A stretch of DNA of 22,212 bases from JAZGAE01 sp036475545 (GCA_036475545.1 JAZGAE010000143.1:1-22212), one strand, 5' to 3'. Positions 11,621-19,737 are shown, counted from the stretch's first letter. Numbers and translations: made by a program. The notes: a model not told the origin generated them from the sequence alone.

Positions 11621-11989
11621 TTGCCGCCGCCAAGGTTGGCGGGTCCGGGTCCGGCGGACCTGCTCCAGGGCCGCGACCCCGCGACCACGACGGTCCGAGA
11701 CGCCATGTCGAGGGGGATCACTTGGTGCTTCGACGACCTTGACGTGGACGAGGCCGCCCACCTCATGGAGGAGAAGAAGATCCGGCGCCTGCCGATCATC
11801 AACCACGACAAGCGGATGGTGGGGATCTTGAGCCTCGACGATATAGCCCTGAACACTCCCCACGAGCTTTCCGGCGAGGTCATCGAGGCGGTTTCGAGGG
11901 CACCATTAAGGGCGAAAGGTCGGGCCTTCAGGCGGCGGCATGCAATCGTGGCGCCGCCTTTTCGTGATCGAATCTCGCTCGAACGTTAA
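11621..11989 (+). pseudogene. CBS-pair protein fragment, N-terminal CBS missing
   Basis: Codons from about 11660 read LLQGRDPATTTVRDAMSRG, followed by DEAAHLMEEKKIRRLPIIN and RMVGILSLDDIA. This is the second CBS module of the widespread CBS-pair proteins, which bind adenosyl ligands. Complete members carry a first CBS module of about 65-70 residues ending in VGMVTDRDI just before this point. Here no such sequence exists in any frame; instead there is low-complexity sequence containing the inverted repeat GGTCC-GGC-GGACC (11648-11660). The normal C-terminal ELSGEVIEAVS is present, but the frame then runs on into unrelated residues across a terminator-like hairpin. No convincing start codon or ribosome site is visible. 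Most likely a relic; a single-CBS protein cannot be excluded. Confidence 0.65.
11930..11962 (+). terminator. Intrinsic-terminator-like hairpin after the kinase/CBS unit
   Basis: AGGCGGCG (11930-11937), a 14-base loop, CGCCGCCT (11952-11959), leading into four T residues (11959-11962). Orientation suits the end of the plus-strand kinase transcript. It lies inside the 3' part of the open CBS frame, which suggests that frame originally ended earlier; a TAA in the neighbouring frame lies near 11908. Confidence 0.55.
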
Positions 11990-12165
11990 GCGCCGGTGTG
12001 TTTTTCGAAGGGCGGTTCACTCCCGGTGCCCGTGCGGCGCACGGGGCGAGAGACGATTTGGCCGAAATTTCCCCCAGGCCCAGTTGTCGGGAAGAGGCTG
12101 GGGTCTTCTCGTGATGGTTGCCGGAGCCCCCGCGGGACGCTTTTCGAGGGCGCTTGGGTAGACAC

Positions 12166-13884
12166 CTAGGAAGCCGCGACCGGGGCCACTCGGCGCACGA
12201 AGTTTTCCGGCACGAGCACCGTGTTCTGCGGCGGGCGCGAGGCGTCGGGCTCGGGGTAATCGCGCGTGCAATGAAGCCCGCGGCTCTCCCGGCGGGCCAC
12301 GGCCGAGCGGATGATCAGGTCCGCCACGACGGTGAGGTTGCGAAGCTCGAGCAAGTCGCCGGTGACACGGAAGCTCGCGTAGTACTCGTGAACTTCGCGC
12401 TGAAGCAGCTCCACGCGGTGCTTGGCGCGCTCGAGGCGCTTCGTCGTCCGCACGATCCCCACGTAGTCCCACATGAATCGCCTGAGCTCGTCCCAGTTGT
12501 GGGAGACCACGACCAACTCGTCCGCGTCCGTGACCCAGCTCTCGTCCCAGGGCGAAACCGCAGGCGGCTCCAAGAAGCGCGGCAGGGTCTCGCGGATGTC
12601 CGCGCCCGCAGCCTGGCCGAGGACGAGGCATTCCAAGAGCGAGTTGGAGGCCAGGCGGTTCGCGCCGTGCATTCCGCTATGGGTGCACTCGCCCACGGCG
12701 TAGAGCCCCGGGAGATCCGTGTGGCCGCGTAGGTCCGTCATGATCCCGCCGCAGGTGTAATGGGCGGCGGGCACGACCGGGAGCGGCCCCTTGGTCATGT
12801 CGAAGCCGAATTTCAGGCATTGGCGGTGGACCGTGGGGAAACGGCTGGTGATGAAATCGGCCGGCTTGTGGCTGATATCCAGGTACACGCAGTCGATGCC
12901 GAGCCGTTTCATCTCGTGGTCGATGGCCCGCGCCACGATATCGCGCGGCGCCAACTCGGCGCGGGCATCGAAGCGGTCCATAAACGGGGATCCGTCGGGC
13001 AGTTGGAGCACGCCCCCTTCGCCGCGCACGCTCTCCGTGATCAGGAAGGACTTGGCCTCCGGGTGATAGAGGCAGGTGGGATGGAACTGGGTGAATTCCA
13101 TGTTCGCCACCCGGCAGCCGGCCCGCCACGCCATGGCGACGCCGTCCCCCGTCGCGATGTCCGGGTTGCTGGTGTAAAGGTAAACCTTGCTGGCGCCCCC
13201 CGTCGCCAGAACCACCAGGCGCGCGCGGAACAGCTTCACGCGCCTCTCCGTGCAATCGAACACGTAAGCCCCGATGCAGCGAGGGGTGCCGTCGACCGGG
13301 TCGGGGAGAGTAATCAAGTTGACGGCGATGTGATCCTCGAACACCTCGACGTTCTCGCGTTTGAGCAACTGGTCCTGGAGACACGCCTGCAATGCGCGTC
13401 CAGTGGCGTCTGCGGCGTGAACGACGCGGCGATGGCTGTGCCCCCCTTCGCGGGTGAGGTGGTACCCGGCTGGGCCGTCACCCTTTTCGCGCGTGAGTGT
13501 GATGCCAAAGGATTCGAGCCGCCGGATGGCGGCCGGTCCTTGCTCAGCGATGCGCCGCACGACCTCGGGGTCCGAGAGCCCCGCCCCGGCGCTGAGCGTG
13601 TCCTCGATATGGGACTCGATGGAATCTTCCGGATCGAGCACGGCTGCAATGCCGCCCTGCGCCCAGCTGGTCGCGCCCTCGTCCAGCTTGCGCTTGCACA
13701 GCATGGCCACGCGCACCTCTCCCGGCAGCTCCAGGGCCACGCTGAGGCCCGCTGATCCGCTCCCTATGATCAGCACGTCGTGGAGGAACTCGGTCCGGCT
13801 CACCTTCGACTCTTTGCTTTCGCGAATCCGTTTCGACCGCTTGCGGCCGGCAACCCCGCCGGCCGCCTCTTCACCCTTACTCAT
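12166..13884 (-). CDS. nadB: L-aspartate oxidase
   Basis: Oxidises L-aspartate to iminoaspartate with FAD; NadA then condenses this with dihydroxyacetone phosphate to quinolinate for NAD synthesis. The 572-aa protein shows the dinucleotide fold DVLIIGSGSAGLSVALEL at 36-53, GATSWAQGGIAAVL near 70, EGGHSHRRVVHAAD near 146, EFTQFHPTCLY near 263, ITESVRGEGG near 282, PAAHYTCGGIMTD near 372, and GECTHSGMHGANRLASNSLLE near 398. A helical C-terminal domain of the succinate dehydrogenase flavoprotein type follows (WDYVGIVRTTKRLERAKHRV). About 30 charged residues precede the usual start; the ATG at 13884 is kept because AAGGGG lies 4 bases upstream, while the later GTG lacks a good site. Same strand as nadA but separated from it by the BrkB-like gene. 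Confidence 0.96.
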   Translation of the reverse strand: MSKGEEAAGGVAGRKRSKRIRESKESKVSRTEFLHDVLIIGSGSAGLSVALELPGEVRVAMLCKRKLDEGATSWAQGGIAAVLDPEDSIESHIEDTLSAGAGLSDPEVVRRIAEQGPAAIRRLESFGITLTREKGDGPAGYHLTREGGHSHRRVVHAADATGRALQACLQDQLLKRENVEVFEDHIAVNLITLPDPVDGTPRCIGAYVFDCTERRVKLFRARLVVLATGGASKVYLYTSNPDIATGDGVAMAWRAGCRVANMEFTQFHPTCLYHPEAKSFLITESVRGEGGVLQLPDGSPFMDRFDARAELAPRDIVARAIDHEMKRLGIDCVYLDISHKPADFITSRFPTVHRQCLKFGFDMTKGPLPVVPAAHYTCGGIMTDLRGHTDLPGLYAVGECTHSGMHGANRLASNSLLECLVLGQAAGADIRETLPRFLEPPAVSPWDESWVTDADELVVVSHNWDELRRFMWDYVGIVRTTKRLERAKHRVELLQREVHEYYASFRVTGDLLELRNLTVVADLIIRSAVARRESRGLHCTRDYPEPDASRPPQNTVLVPENFVRRVAPVAAS

Positions 13885-14051
13885 TTTGCCCCTTCAGGTG
13901 GAGCCGAATCGTGAGGGCGTCAATGGGCCCCGCTCAACCTTATTTCGTGGACAAGCACCTCCTGACACCGCCTTGAACAGCTCAAGCCCAGGCGCGGAAG
14001 AGCCTTTGGTCATGTTGTGCCTCGCCGCCCGGAGGCGGTGGGTTCCGCTGG

Positions 14052-15419
14052 TCACTCGAAAGGCCGCGCGACGGGTGCCTCCTCGGCGACCGCCAAGTCC
14101 TTGAGGGTTCGCCCGGCAAACGCCTCGGCCAACGCCTGATCGAGACGGTCCATGAGTTCCTCGACGGCCGACTCGGAAGGTAGGTGCTCAAGGTTCAGGG
14201 GCGCCTCCTCGCCCGCCTCGCGGACCGCATCGAGCACATCCTTCACCGCGGTGGTCTCCGGGGGGCGCGCGGGAAGATAGGATGGCGGCTCGTCGGAGGT
14301 TCGCTTCAACAGGCCGCGTAGCTCAAGGGCCTGGATCACCGATTGCGCGGCGTCGACGGGAACGCGGAGGCGCTCGGCCAGTCCCTCGGCGCTCCAGGCA
14401 GGGCGCCCATGATAGTAGCTGCCTCCCACGAGGAGCGTGATCAGCAAGGCTATCTTTTCCTTCATGCGGCTGCTGAGTTTCATCGTTCCCCGCTCGGTCG
14501 CTAGATATTCGGGGTGTTGGTGATAGAACGCGATGTTGGCCCCGACCATCAGGATCAGCCAGCTCAAGTAAAGCCAGATCATGAACACGATGAGGGTGGC
14601 GAAGGCGGCGTATATGGCCGTGTACCTGGCCGAACTCACGACGAAGGACGCGAATACCCATCCCGTGGTTTCCCACAAGATTCCCGCTACCAGCGCGCCG
14701 ACGAACGCGGAACGCAGGCGCACCTTGGTATTCGGCATGAAGATGTAAATGAACGTGAAGGCGATGGCGATGAGACCATAGGGCACCAGCTTGGCCACTG
14801 CATTGAGCAACGCCCCAAATGGCTGAATCGCGGCGATTTCCTGAACCACCGTCGCGCTCATCACCGTGGCGGTGATGCCGAGGGCGGAAAAAACCAGGAC
14901 TGGGCCGATGATGATCACGCTCAGGTACTCGCTGAATCGCCGGGCGAAGGGACGTTCGTGGCTGACGTGCCAAATGGTGTTGAAGGCCCGCTCGACCTTC
15001 TGGAGTAGGGAGACCACGGTATAGATCAGCAGCCCGAGCCCCACGACGCCGAGCACGCCGGCCTGGACATTTTCAACGAACCCGATGACCTGCTCCGTGA
15101 TCTCGACCCCTTTCTCGCCCATCGGCTCCAGGAAGTTGAGCAGAAGCGGCTCCACCTGATTGTGCACGCCGAAGGCCTTCAGGACCGAGAAACTGATGGC
15201 GAGCAGCGGCACGAGCGACAGCAGCGTGGTGTAAACCAGGCTCATCGCCCTGAGGCTGATCTGCCCGTCGACCAGGTCGCGGATGACCGCGTAGATCAGT
15301 CTTGCGACCTTGATCAGCCGGACCTTCCAGGGCGGCAGGGACGCCATCTCGACGTCCCAGATCGACCGGGCGACCAAGGACCTGACGGTGGCCGGCGTGA
15401 TCCGGGGGCTGTCAGACAT
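14052..15419 (-). CDS. YihY/BrkB-family inner-membrane protein with winged-helix-like tail
   Basis: A 455-aa integral membrane protein of the family once misnamed ribonuclease BN. About six membrane segments are visible near residues 57-80, 120-142, 165-190, 207-229, 236-262 and 270-298, with family motifs SLVYTTLLSLVPLLAIS, LLQKVERAFNTIWHV and WLYLSWLILMVGANIAFYH. From about residue 315 a soluble tail follows; WSAEGLAERLRVPVDAAQSV and IQALELRGLLKRT resemble a winged helix, as in longer members. The function of the family is unsettled (proposed transport or export). GAGGAGG lies 7 bases before the ATG, a strong site. It sits between nadA and nadB on the same strand, an arrangement I do not know as conserved. 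Confidence 0.92.
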   Translation of the reverse strand: MSDSPRITPATVRSLVARSIWDVEMASLPPWKVRLIKVARLIYAVIRDLVDGQISLRAMSLVYTTLLSLVPLLAISFSVLKAFGVHNQVEPLLLNFLEPMGEKGVEITEQVIGFVENVQAGVLGVVGLGLLIYTVVSLLQKVERAFNTIWHVSHERPFARRFSEYLSVIIIGPVLVFSALGITATVMSATVVQEIAAIQPFGALLNAVAKLVPYGLIAIAFTFIYIFMPNTKVRLRSAFVGALVAGILWETTGWVFASFVVSSARYTAIYAAFATLIVFMIWLYLSWLILMVGANIAFYHQHPEYLATERGTMKLSSRMKEKIALLITLLVGGSYYHGRPAWSAEGLAERLRVPVDAAQSVIQALELRGLLKRTSDEPPSYLPARPPETTAVKDVLDAVREAGEEAPLNLEHLPSESAVEELMDRLDQALAEAFAGRTLKDLAVAEEAPVARPFE

Positions 15420-15559
15420 CGGAGAACCTCCTCGAAGTGCGCGGTCCCATGGCCACGCGTACCCTATGCTTTAGCGCAGGGCCGTAGGCTTTTGGGCGTC
15501 CCGCCCGCGGTTGCCAGCCCGTAGCCCTCTGGGCGCTCTCGGCAAGCGTAAAGGGATTG

Positions 15560-16612
15560 CTATCCGATTTCGAGCATCCGATCGACGGCCGTCCTGGCGC
15601 GGATCCGGATGCGTTCGGGGACATCGATCTCGTACTGGTTGTTCTGCAGCGCGGCCAGGGTGTCCTCGAGGGTGATCTTGCTCATATAGGGACAGCGGTG
15701 GGTGCAGAGGCGCAGGATCCCCTTGTCCGGATTCTCCGCGATGATGTTGTCGCCCATGCTGCACTCCGTGAGCAGCAGGTACTCGGGCGCGTCCGTCTCC
15801 TGCACGTACTTGATCATCGCCGAGGTGCCGCCGGAGAAATCGGTCTTGGCGATCACCTCTGGAGAGCACTCGGGATGGGCGAGAACCAGCACGTCGGGAA
15901 ACTGTTTGCGCACGGTCTCGATGTCCTCGGTGGTGAACAGCTCGTGCACCTCGCACCGTCCGCGCCAGCCGATGATCGTGTTCCTCAGGCCTTCCGCCGA
16001 GACCTCGCCCACGAGGTACTCGTCGGGAAAGACGACCCGCTTGCCCATCTCTCTGGCGATGTTCTTGGCCAGGAATTCGTCGGGGAGGAAGATCACGGTT
16101 TCGACACCGAACGACTCGATCACCTTGGCCGCGTTGCTCGAGGTGCAACAGATGTCCGTCTCGGCCTTAACGTCGGCGTAGGTGTTGATGTAGGTCACGA
16201 CCGGCACCCCGGGGAAGCGTCGCTTGAGCCGGCGGACGTCTTCGGCGGTGATGCTGGCGGCGAGCGAACAGCCGGCCTCCATCGAGGGCAGCAGAACCGT
16301 CTTGTCCGGGTTCAGGATCTTGGCGGTCTCGGCCATGAATTTCACGCCGCAGAAGACGATGATGTCGGCGTCCGTCTCCGCCGCGCGGCGGGAGAGGATG
16401 AGCGAGTCGCCGGTGAAGTCGGGAACCGAGTGGAAGAGGGCGGCCTCCATGTAATTGTGTCCCAGGATGACCGCGTTGCGTTCCTTCTTGAGCTCGTTGA
16501 TCTGGTAGGCGAGTTTGGCCTTGTAGCGAAGCTCGATGTCGGGCACGACGTCCTTGAGCTTCTCGCGCATCAGCTCATAGGTCGCTTCTTCGCTCGCCGC
16601 CACAATGCCCAT
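15560..16612 (-). CDS. nadA: Quinolinate synthase
   Basis: Condenses iminoaspartate with dihydroxyacetone phosphate to quinolinate using a [4Fe-4S] cluster; cytosolic. The 350-aa protein contains GHNYMEAALF near 51, the cluster region VFCGVKFMAETAKIL (Cys88), CCTSSNA (Cys156), and LTECSMGDNI (Cys284), matching the three cluster cysteines of the family by context. HPECSPEV and CTHRCPYM add further cysteines. The frame is open 45 codons upstream, but that extension has no family features; the ATG at 16612 has AAGGGG 6 bases before it and gives a normal length. It supplies the step after NadB, encoded downstream on the same strand beyond the BrkB-like gene. Confidence 0.96.
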   Translation of the reverse strand: MGIVAASEEATYELMREKLKDVVPDIELRYKAKLAYQINELKKERNAVILGHNYMEAALFHSVPDFTGDSLILSRRAAETDADIIVFCGVKFMAETAKILNPDKTVLLPSMEAGCSLAASITAEDVRRLKRRFPGVPVVTYINTYADVKAETDICCTSSNAAKVIESFGVETVIFLPDEFLAKNIAREMGKRVVFPDEYLVGEVSAEGLRNTIIGWRGRCEVHELFTTEDIETVRKQFPDVLVLAHPECSPEVIAKTDFSGGTSAMIKYVQETDAPEYLLLTECSMGDNIIAENPDKGILRLCTHRCPYMSKITLEDTLAALQNNQYEIDVPERIRIRARTAVDRMLEIG

Positions 16613-16810
16613 GACACGCCCCTTACCGGTCTCGAATAGCAACGAACCCCGCCGCAGATCCCAGCACGCAAGGTACAGCCAATACCCTTCCGGCGGGCTC
16701 GCGATTGTTGCCTCCCACCCCGCGAAAGATAGGCAACGAAGGCGCAAATGAAAGCCCGGCCGCCCAATCTCGCACTCGACGGCCTCGCGCCGGATTGGGC
16801 AGCGCGCGGG

Positions 16811-17689
16811 TCACGGCCACGCCTCGCCCTCGCGCACCGGGCCGTGTTCGGTGAACCAGCCGGAGACGAGCCTGGCGGGGGTCACGTCGAAGTAGACGTT
16901 GGCGACCGTGACGTGAGGCCGCTCGGGCGTGCCCAACTCGGAGGGATCCATTTCCTCCAATATGGGCCGCTTCGTCTCGGCCTTTAACCGTTTGAAGCTC
17001 TCGCAGCAGACGTAGAAGGGGATGCCCCGGTCCCTGGCCGCGAGCGCCAGCAGGTAGGTTCCCGCCTTGTTCACCACGCTGCCGTCCGCCAATACGGTGT
17101 CCGCGCCGACCAGCGCCAGGTCCGCCCGCTCCACGAACAGCCCGACCTCGGCATCGGTGATGAAGGTGGTGGGGATGGCCCACTCGGAGAGCCGCGCCGC
17201 CAGCTCCCGTCCTTCGCACAGCGGCCGGGATTCGGTGACGATGGCGCGCACGGCCGCATCCTTGAGGCGGCGAAAGACCTCCAGCACGGTGGAGCTCAGG
17301 CTGTGGGTCATGACGGTGCGGCCCGCGCCGATGAACTCGGCCGCCGTGGTCGCCGCTTCCACTGCGGCGCTCCGGGACTCCTCGGTGAGCCTAAGGGCCG
17401 CCTCCGCCGCTTTGCGGCGCGCGGACTCGAGCTCGCCGGCGGGCAACTCCGCCAGGGCCTCTTGCCACCTCCCCAACAGGTTCTGGAGCGGCGCCATACT
17501 GGGCCGGGCGGCTGCCATGGCGGCGGCCCGCTCGTGGAGCGTGTGGCTCAGCTCGCGGACGTCGTTCGCCGGAGCGTGACGCGCACTCTCGGCGGCGACC
17601 TCGAGCGAGCGCCGGGCGAGCTCGCTCGCCCCGTGCGTCCGGTCTTCGGCCAGCTCCCGCAGTCGCTCTTGAAATCTCGTGTCGTGCAT
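16811..17689 (-). CDS. eIF2B-alpha/MtnA-superfamily protein, isomerase Cys apparently replaced
   Basis: A 292-aa protein of the eIF2B alpha/beta/delta-like fold, which includes archaeal ribose-1,5-bisphosphate isomerase and MtnA. A helical N-terminal domain covers about 1-118. Then come GRTVMTHSLSSTVLEVF near 123, IVTESRPLCEGRELAARL near 150, TTFITDAEVGLFVERADLALVGAD near 174 with Asp197, GSVVNKAGTYLLALAARDRGIPFYV near 203, and a C-terminal YFDVTPARLVSGWFTEHG. In the isomerases a catalytic Cys follows the conserved T-x position before the turn; here the sequence is THSLSS, resembling non-catalytic eIF2B alpha. The Asp of GAD is kept. So fold assignment is firm, isomerase activity doubtful. 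It is 198 bases upstream of nadA on the same strand and might share its transcript. The start has a poor ribosome site. Confidence 0.85.
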   Translation of the reverse strand: MHDTRFQERLRELAEDRTHGASELARRSLEVAAESARHAPANDVRELSHTLHERAAAMAAARPSMAPLQNLLGRWQEALAELPAGELESARRKAAEAALRLTEESRSAAVEAATTAAEFIGAGRTVMTHSLSSTVLEVFRRLKDAAVRAIVTESRPLCEGRELAARLSEWAIPTTFITDAEVGLFVERADLALVGADTVLADGSVVNKAGTYLLALAARDRGIPFYVCCESFKRLKAETKRPILEEMDPSELGTPERPHVTVANVYFDVTPARLVSGWFTEHGPVREGEAWP

Positions 17690-17824
17690 CGCCCCGTCTC
17701 GTCGGTGGCGGCTCAGGGCGAAGGGCCCCGCAGCTCAGTCGGCACCCCGTTGGTCTTCTGACGGGAAGCAGGATCGTCTCCCGCCAAGAGCCGATGATAC
17801 AACCCGTCCCGCAGGCATCTACGT

Positions 17825-17843
17825 CGCGGGAGCCCCTCCCGCG
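17825..17843. terminator. Strong GC hairpin without a T tract
   Basis: CGCGGGAG, loop CCC, CTCCCGCG: eight perfect GC-rich pairs in the spacer between the single-span membrane protein gene (stop at 17983, minus strand) and the eIF2B-like gene. Neither strand has a T run after it. It could attenuate transcription or be a structured leader of the downstream gene. Confidence 0.3.
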
Positions 17844-17982
17844 GCATCGAGGCGGCAAACCTCGCAGCTCCTGAGAGCGAGTTCCCCGAGCCGGCCGGAG
17901 CCGGGCCGGGGAAGGCGGGGCGCTTCGTCGTCGTCCGTTCTCACGGCAAGACCAGCGTTGCGGGAGAGGTCGGGGACGGAAC

Positions 17983-18567
17983 TCATTCGGGCGCAGCGCC
18001 AGCCGGCGGCGGCGCTTCGGCGGCGAGGGCGGCGAGGCTGTCGACGAGCACGCCGCCTTCTGCCAGGGCCTTGTCGAGGTCCGCGATGTAAGCCCTACCC
18101 ATATCGACGGCCGATCGGGCCGTTCGAGTGTATTCGCCCCTGACGGACTCGTTGATTTCACGCACGCGCTCCGGCAGGGTCTCCAGAAAGTAGTAAAAGC
18201 CGACCAACGCCCAGGTCGTGTCCGAAGGGAAGCGACCAATCTCTCCCACATTCGTGGTCAGCACCTTGAAATCGTCCTCGGTGAATTGAGGCTCCTCGAA
18301 CATCACCGGTTGGCCGAGGTCGCACACGGTGTACTTGTTTCCCTTCAGCTCTTCGTCGTAGCTCCGCAGCCCCTCCACAAGACGTCCTATCTCCGCCGCG
18401 AATGAGTCCGCGAGCGCATGGATGTCGTAAGCGGGCTCCTCGGTCGCGGGCTCGCTAGGCTCTTGTGAGGACCCGCGAAGCCGCCTCGAGAAATAATAGT
18501 AGCTTGCGGCGAAGGCGATCGCCGCCCCCGCGACCACGCCGAGCAACCCCGCCCATAATTCGTTCAT
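17983..18567 (-). CDS. Single-span membrane-anchored protein, unknown function
   Basis: A 194-aa protein with one hydrophobic segment at residues about 5-26 (WAGLLGVVAGAAIAFAASYY) followed by SRRLRG, so an N-terminal anchor with the body probably cytosolic. An acidic linker (about 33-48) leads into a helical region; the segment PQFTEDDFKVLTTNVGEIGRF near 92 and the stretch to about 185 look like a folded domain of unknown type. The tail is Ala/Pro-rich. AAGGG lies 9 bases before the ATG. A 28-bp tandem duplication lies about 20 bases upstream of the start. It is on the same strand as the eIF2B-like gene, 293 bases upstream. I recognise no family. Confidence 0.75.
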   Translation of the reverse strand: MNELWAGLLGVVAGAAIAFAASYYYFSRRLRGSSQEPSEPATEEPAYDIHALADSFAAEIGRLVEGLRSYDEELKGNKYTVCDLGQPVMFEEPQFTEDDFKVLTTNVGEIGRFPSDTTWALVGFYYFLETLPERVREINESVRGEYTRTARSAVDMGRAYIADLDKALAEGGVLVDSLAALAAEAPPPAGAAPE

Positions 18568-18588
18568 CGCCGATACCCTTGATCCGTT

Positions 18589-18644
18589 CGGGCTTGCCTG
18601 ACCTTCCCACCGCGTCCGGGCTTGCCTGACCTTCCCACCGCGTC
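18589..18644. repeat. Perfect tandem duplication, 28-bp unit
   Basis: Two identical copies, 18589-18616 and 18617-18644, beginning CGGGCTTGCC and ending ACCGCGTC. It lies just upstream of the minus-strand gene starting at 18567, so it falls in that gene's leader or promoter. Exact identity suggests a recent slippage or duplication event. Confidence 0.95.
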
Positions 18645-18825
18645 GCCCGAGATGGCCATGCTGCGAATGCGAAGCCTCATCTTTTTATTTTGACTCAGGT
18701 GAGAGGCGGTAGGAAGCCTCGGCGCATCGGGGCGGGCATCGGGCGCGTCCTATTGCCTTGACGGCTCGAGTCGCCCGTTTCGTCCACAACATGCGTTTGA
18801 TATATTCCTCAGTCGGACAATATAT

Positions 18826-18996
18826 ATGTGTATGAAGGACTTGGTTGAGTGTGCGCTGAAGCCCAAGCGCCGGAAATGCCTGATGTGTCGCAAGCCATTC
18901 GTGAGCGAATGGGCGGGCGAGCGCGTCTGCCGGAAGTGCAAGTCGTCAAGCGTTTGGCGCAGGGGTGAAACCTTCTCTGGGCAAGGAGGGCGGTAA
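18826..18996 (+). CDS. Small zinc-ribbon protein (56 aa)
   Basis: A short frame reading from ATG at 18826 (or Met3, ATG at 18832) to TAA at 18994. The core RKCLMCRKPFVSEWAGERVC followed by RKCKSS gives two CxxC knuckles (Cys18/Cys21 and Cys35/Cys38), the layout of a one-zinc ribbon, then a basic tail. I have seen similar small CxxC proteins of unknown role in alphaproteobacteria. The strand and frame are supported by the motif rather than by length. No clear ribosome site is visible; upstream DNA is AT-rich with a TATATT hexamer near 18800. The inverted repeat at 19118-19140 could end its transcript. Likely nucleic-acid or protein binding; inference only. Confidence 0.75.
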   Translation: MCMKDLVECALKPKRRKCLMCRKPFVSEWAGERVCRKCKSSSVWRRGETFSGQGGR

Positions 18997-19117
18997 GCCC
19001 TCGCGTCCGCCGCATCCCGCGAACGGATGGCCCGATCAAACGAAGAAATAGAACGTTCGCGCCGCAATGGTACGCCCGTTGGCCCCGGATTGGGGCCGGC
19101 CAGCTTCCAGCCGGTTG

Positions 19118-19140
19118 AGGCGCCGGTGTGGCCGGCGCCT
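19118..19140. terminator. Perfect 9-bp GC-rich inverted repeat
   Basis: AGGCGCCGG, loop TGTGG, CCGGCGCCT. The form is that of intrinsic terminators in GC-rich proteobacteria, but only two T residues follow, so the tract is eroded or absent. A second, smaller hairpin (GGCCCC-GGATT-GGGGCC) lies at 19081-19097. The MAT relic's recognisable homology starts at the end of the right arm. Confidence 0.45.
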
Positions 19141-19680
19141 TCGTCGACCGTTATCTCTCCAACCTCGACGACTACTTGGCGGGGAAGGAGCGGATCGCCG
19201 GGCTGGCGCGCGCGGCGGCGGCCCGGATGAGCCGGCTGCCGGTGACCGTCGACGTCAACGCCGCGGACGACCCCGGATAAGGGCTCCGTTTACCTGACAG
19301 TGACGGGCACGTCGGCGGAGGCCGGCCGCGGCAACCGGGTCAACGGCCTCATCACGCCCTATCGCCCGATGACCATGGAGTCGGTGCCGGGCAAGAACCC
19401 GGTCACCCACGTGGGCAAGGTCTACAACGTGACCGCTCAGCTCATGACCCAGGCGCTGGTCGACGCGATCGACGGGGTAACCGATGCCCAGTGCTGTCTC
19501 GTGAGCCAGATCGGCCTGCCCGTGAACGAGCCGCAACTGGTCGGTTTGCAGCTCCGCACGGCGGAGGCCGTGGCCCTCGAGGAGGTCCGGGCCCGCGCCG
19601 AGGCGATCGTCCGCGAACATCTGGGCGAGATGGGCGCCTTGCGGGAACGCCGGCTGCGGCGGCAGCCGCCCCTGATCTGA
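19128..19680 (+). pseudogene. Relic of archaeal-type S-adenosylmethionine synthetase
   Basis: The archaeal-type methionine adenosyltransferase (about 400 aa, unrelated in sequence to MetK) is recognisable only in its C-terminal part. Frame 1 from 19128 reads GAFVDRYLSNLDDYLAGKER on to VTVDVNAADD, then hits TAA at 19278. The continuation, DKGSVYLTVTGTSAE, then RGNRVNGLITPYRP, GKNPVTHVGKVYN and SQIGLPVNEPQ, lies in the neighbouring frame to the TGA at 19678. Removing one C from the CCCC run at 19271-19274 joins the two parts exactly. The acidic GDDG-x-VG stretch normally between GTSAE and RGNR is missing (about six residues). The first 220 or so residues, including the substrate-binding GHPD region, are absent. 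Three independent lesions make it non-functional. Confidence 0.9.
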
Positions 19681-19737
19681 CGCCGCGTGAAAGCGGCGCG
19701 GCGCTAGCGCGAAATCCCGGCTCAGCTTGGACCAACC

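Noticed and set aside
12029..12045. CCCGTGC/GCACGGG hairpin downstream of nadB
   Set aside because: No T run on either strand and over 100 bases from the stop; too weak to call a terminator.
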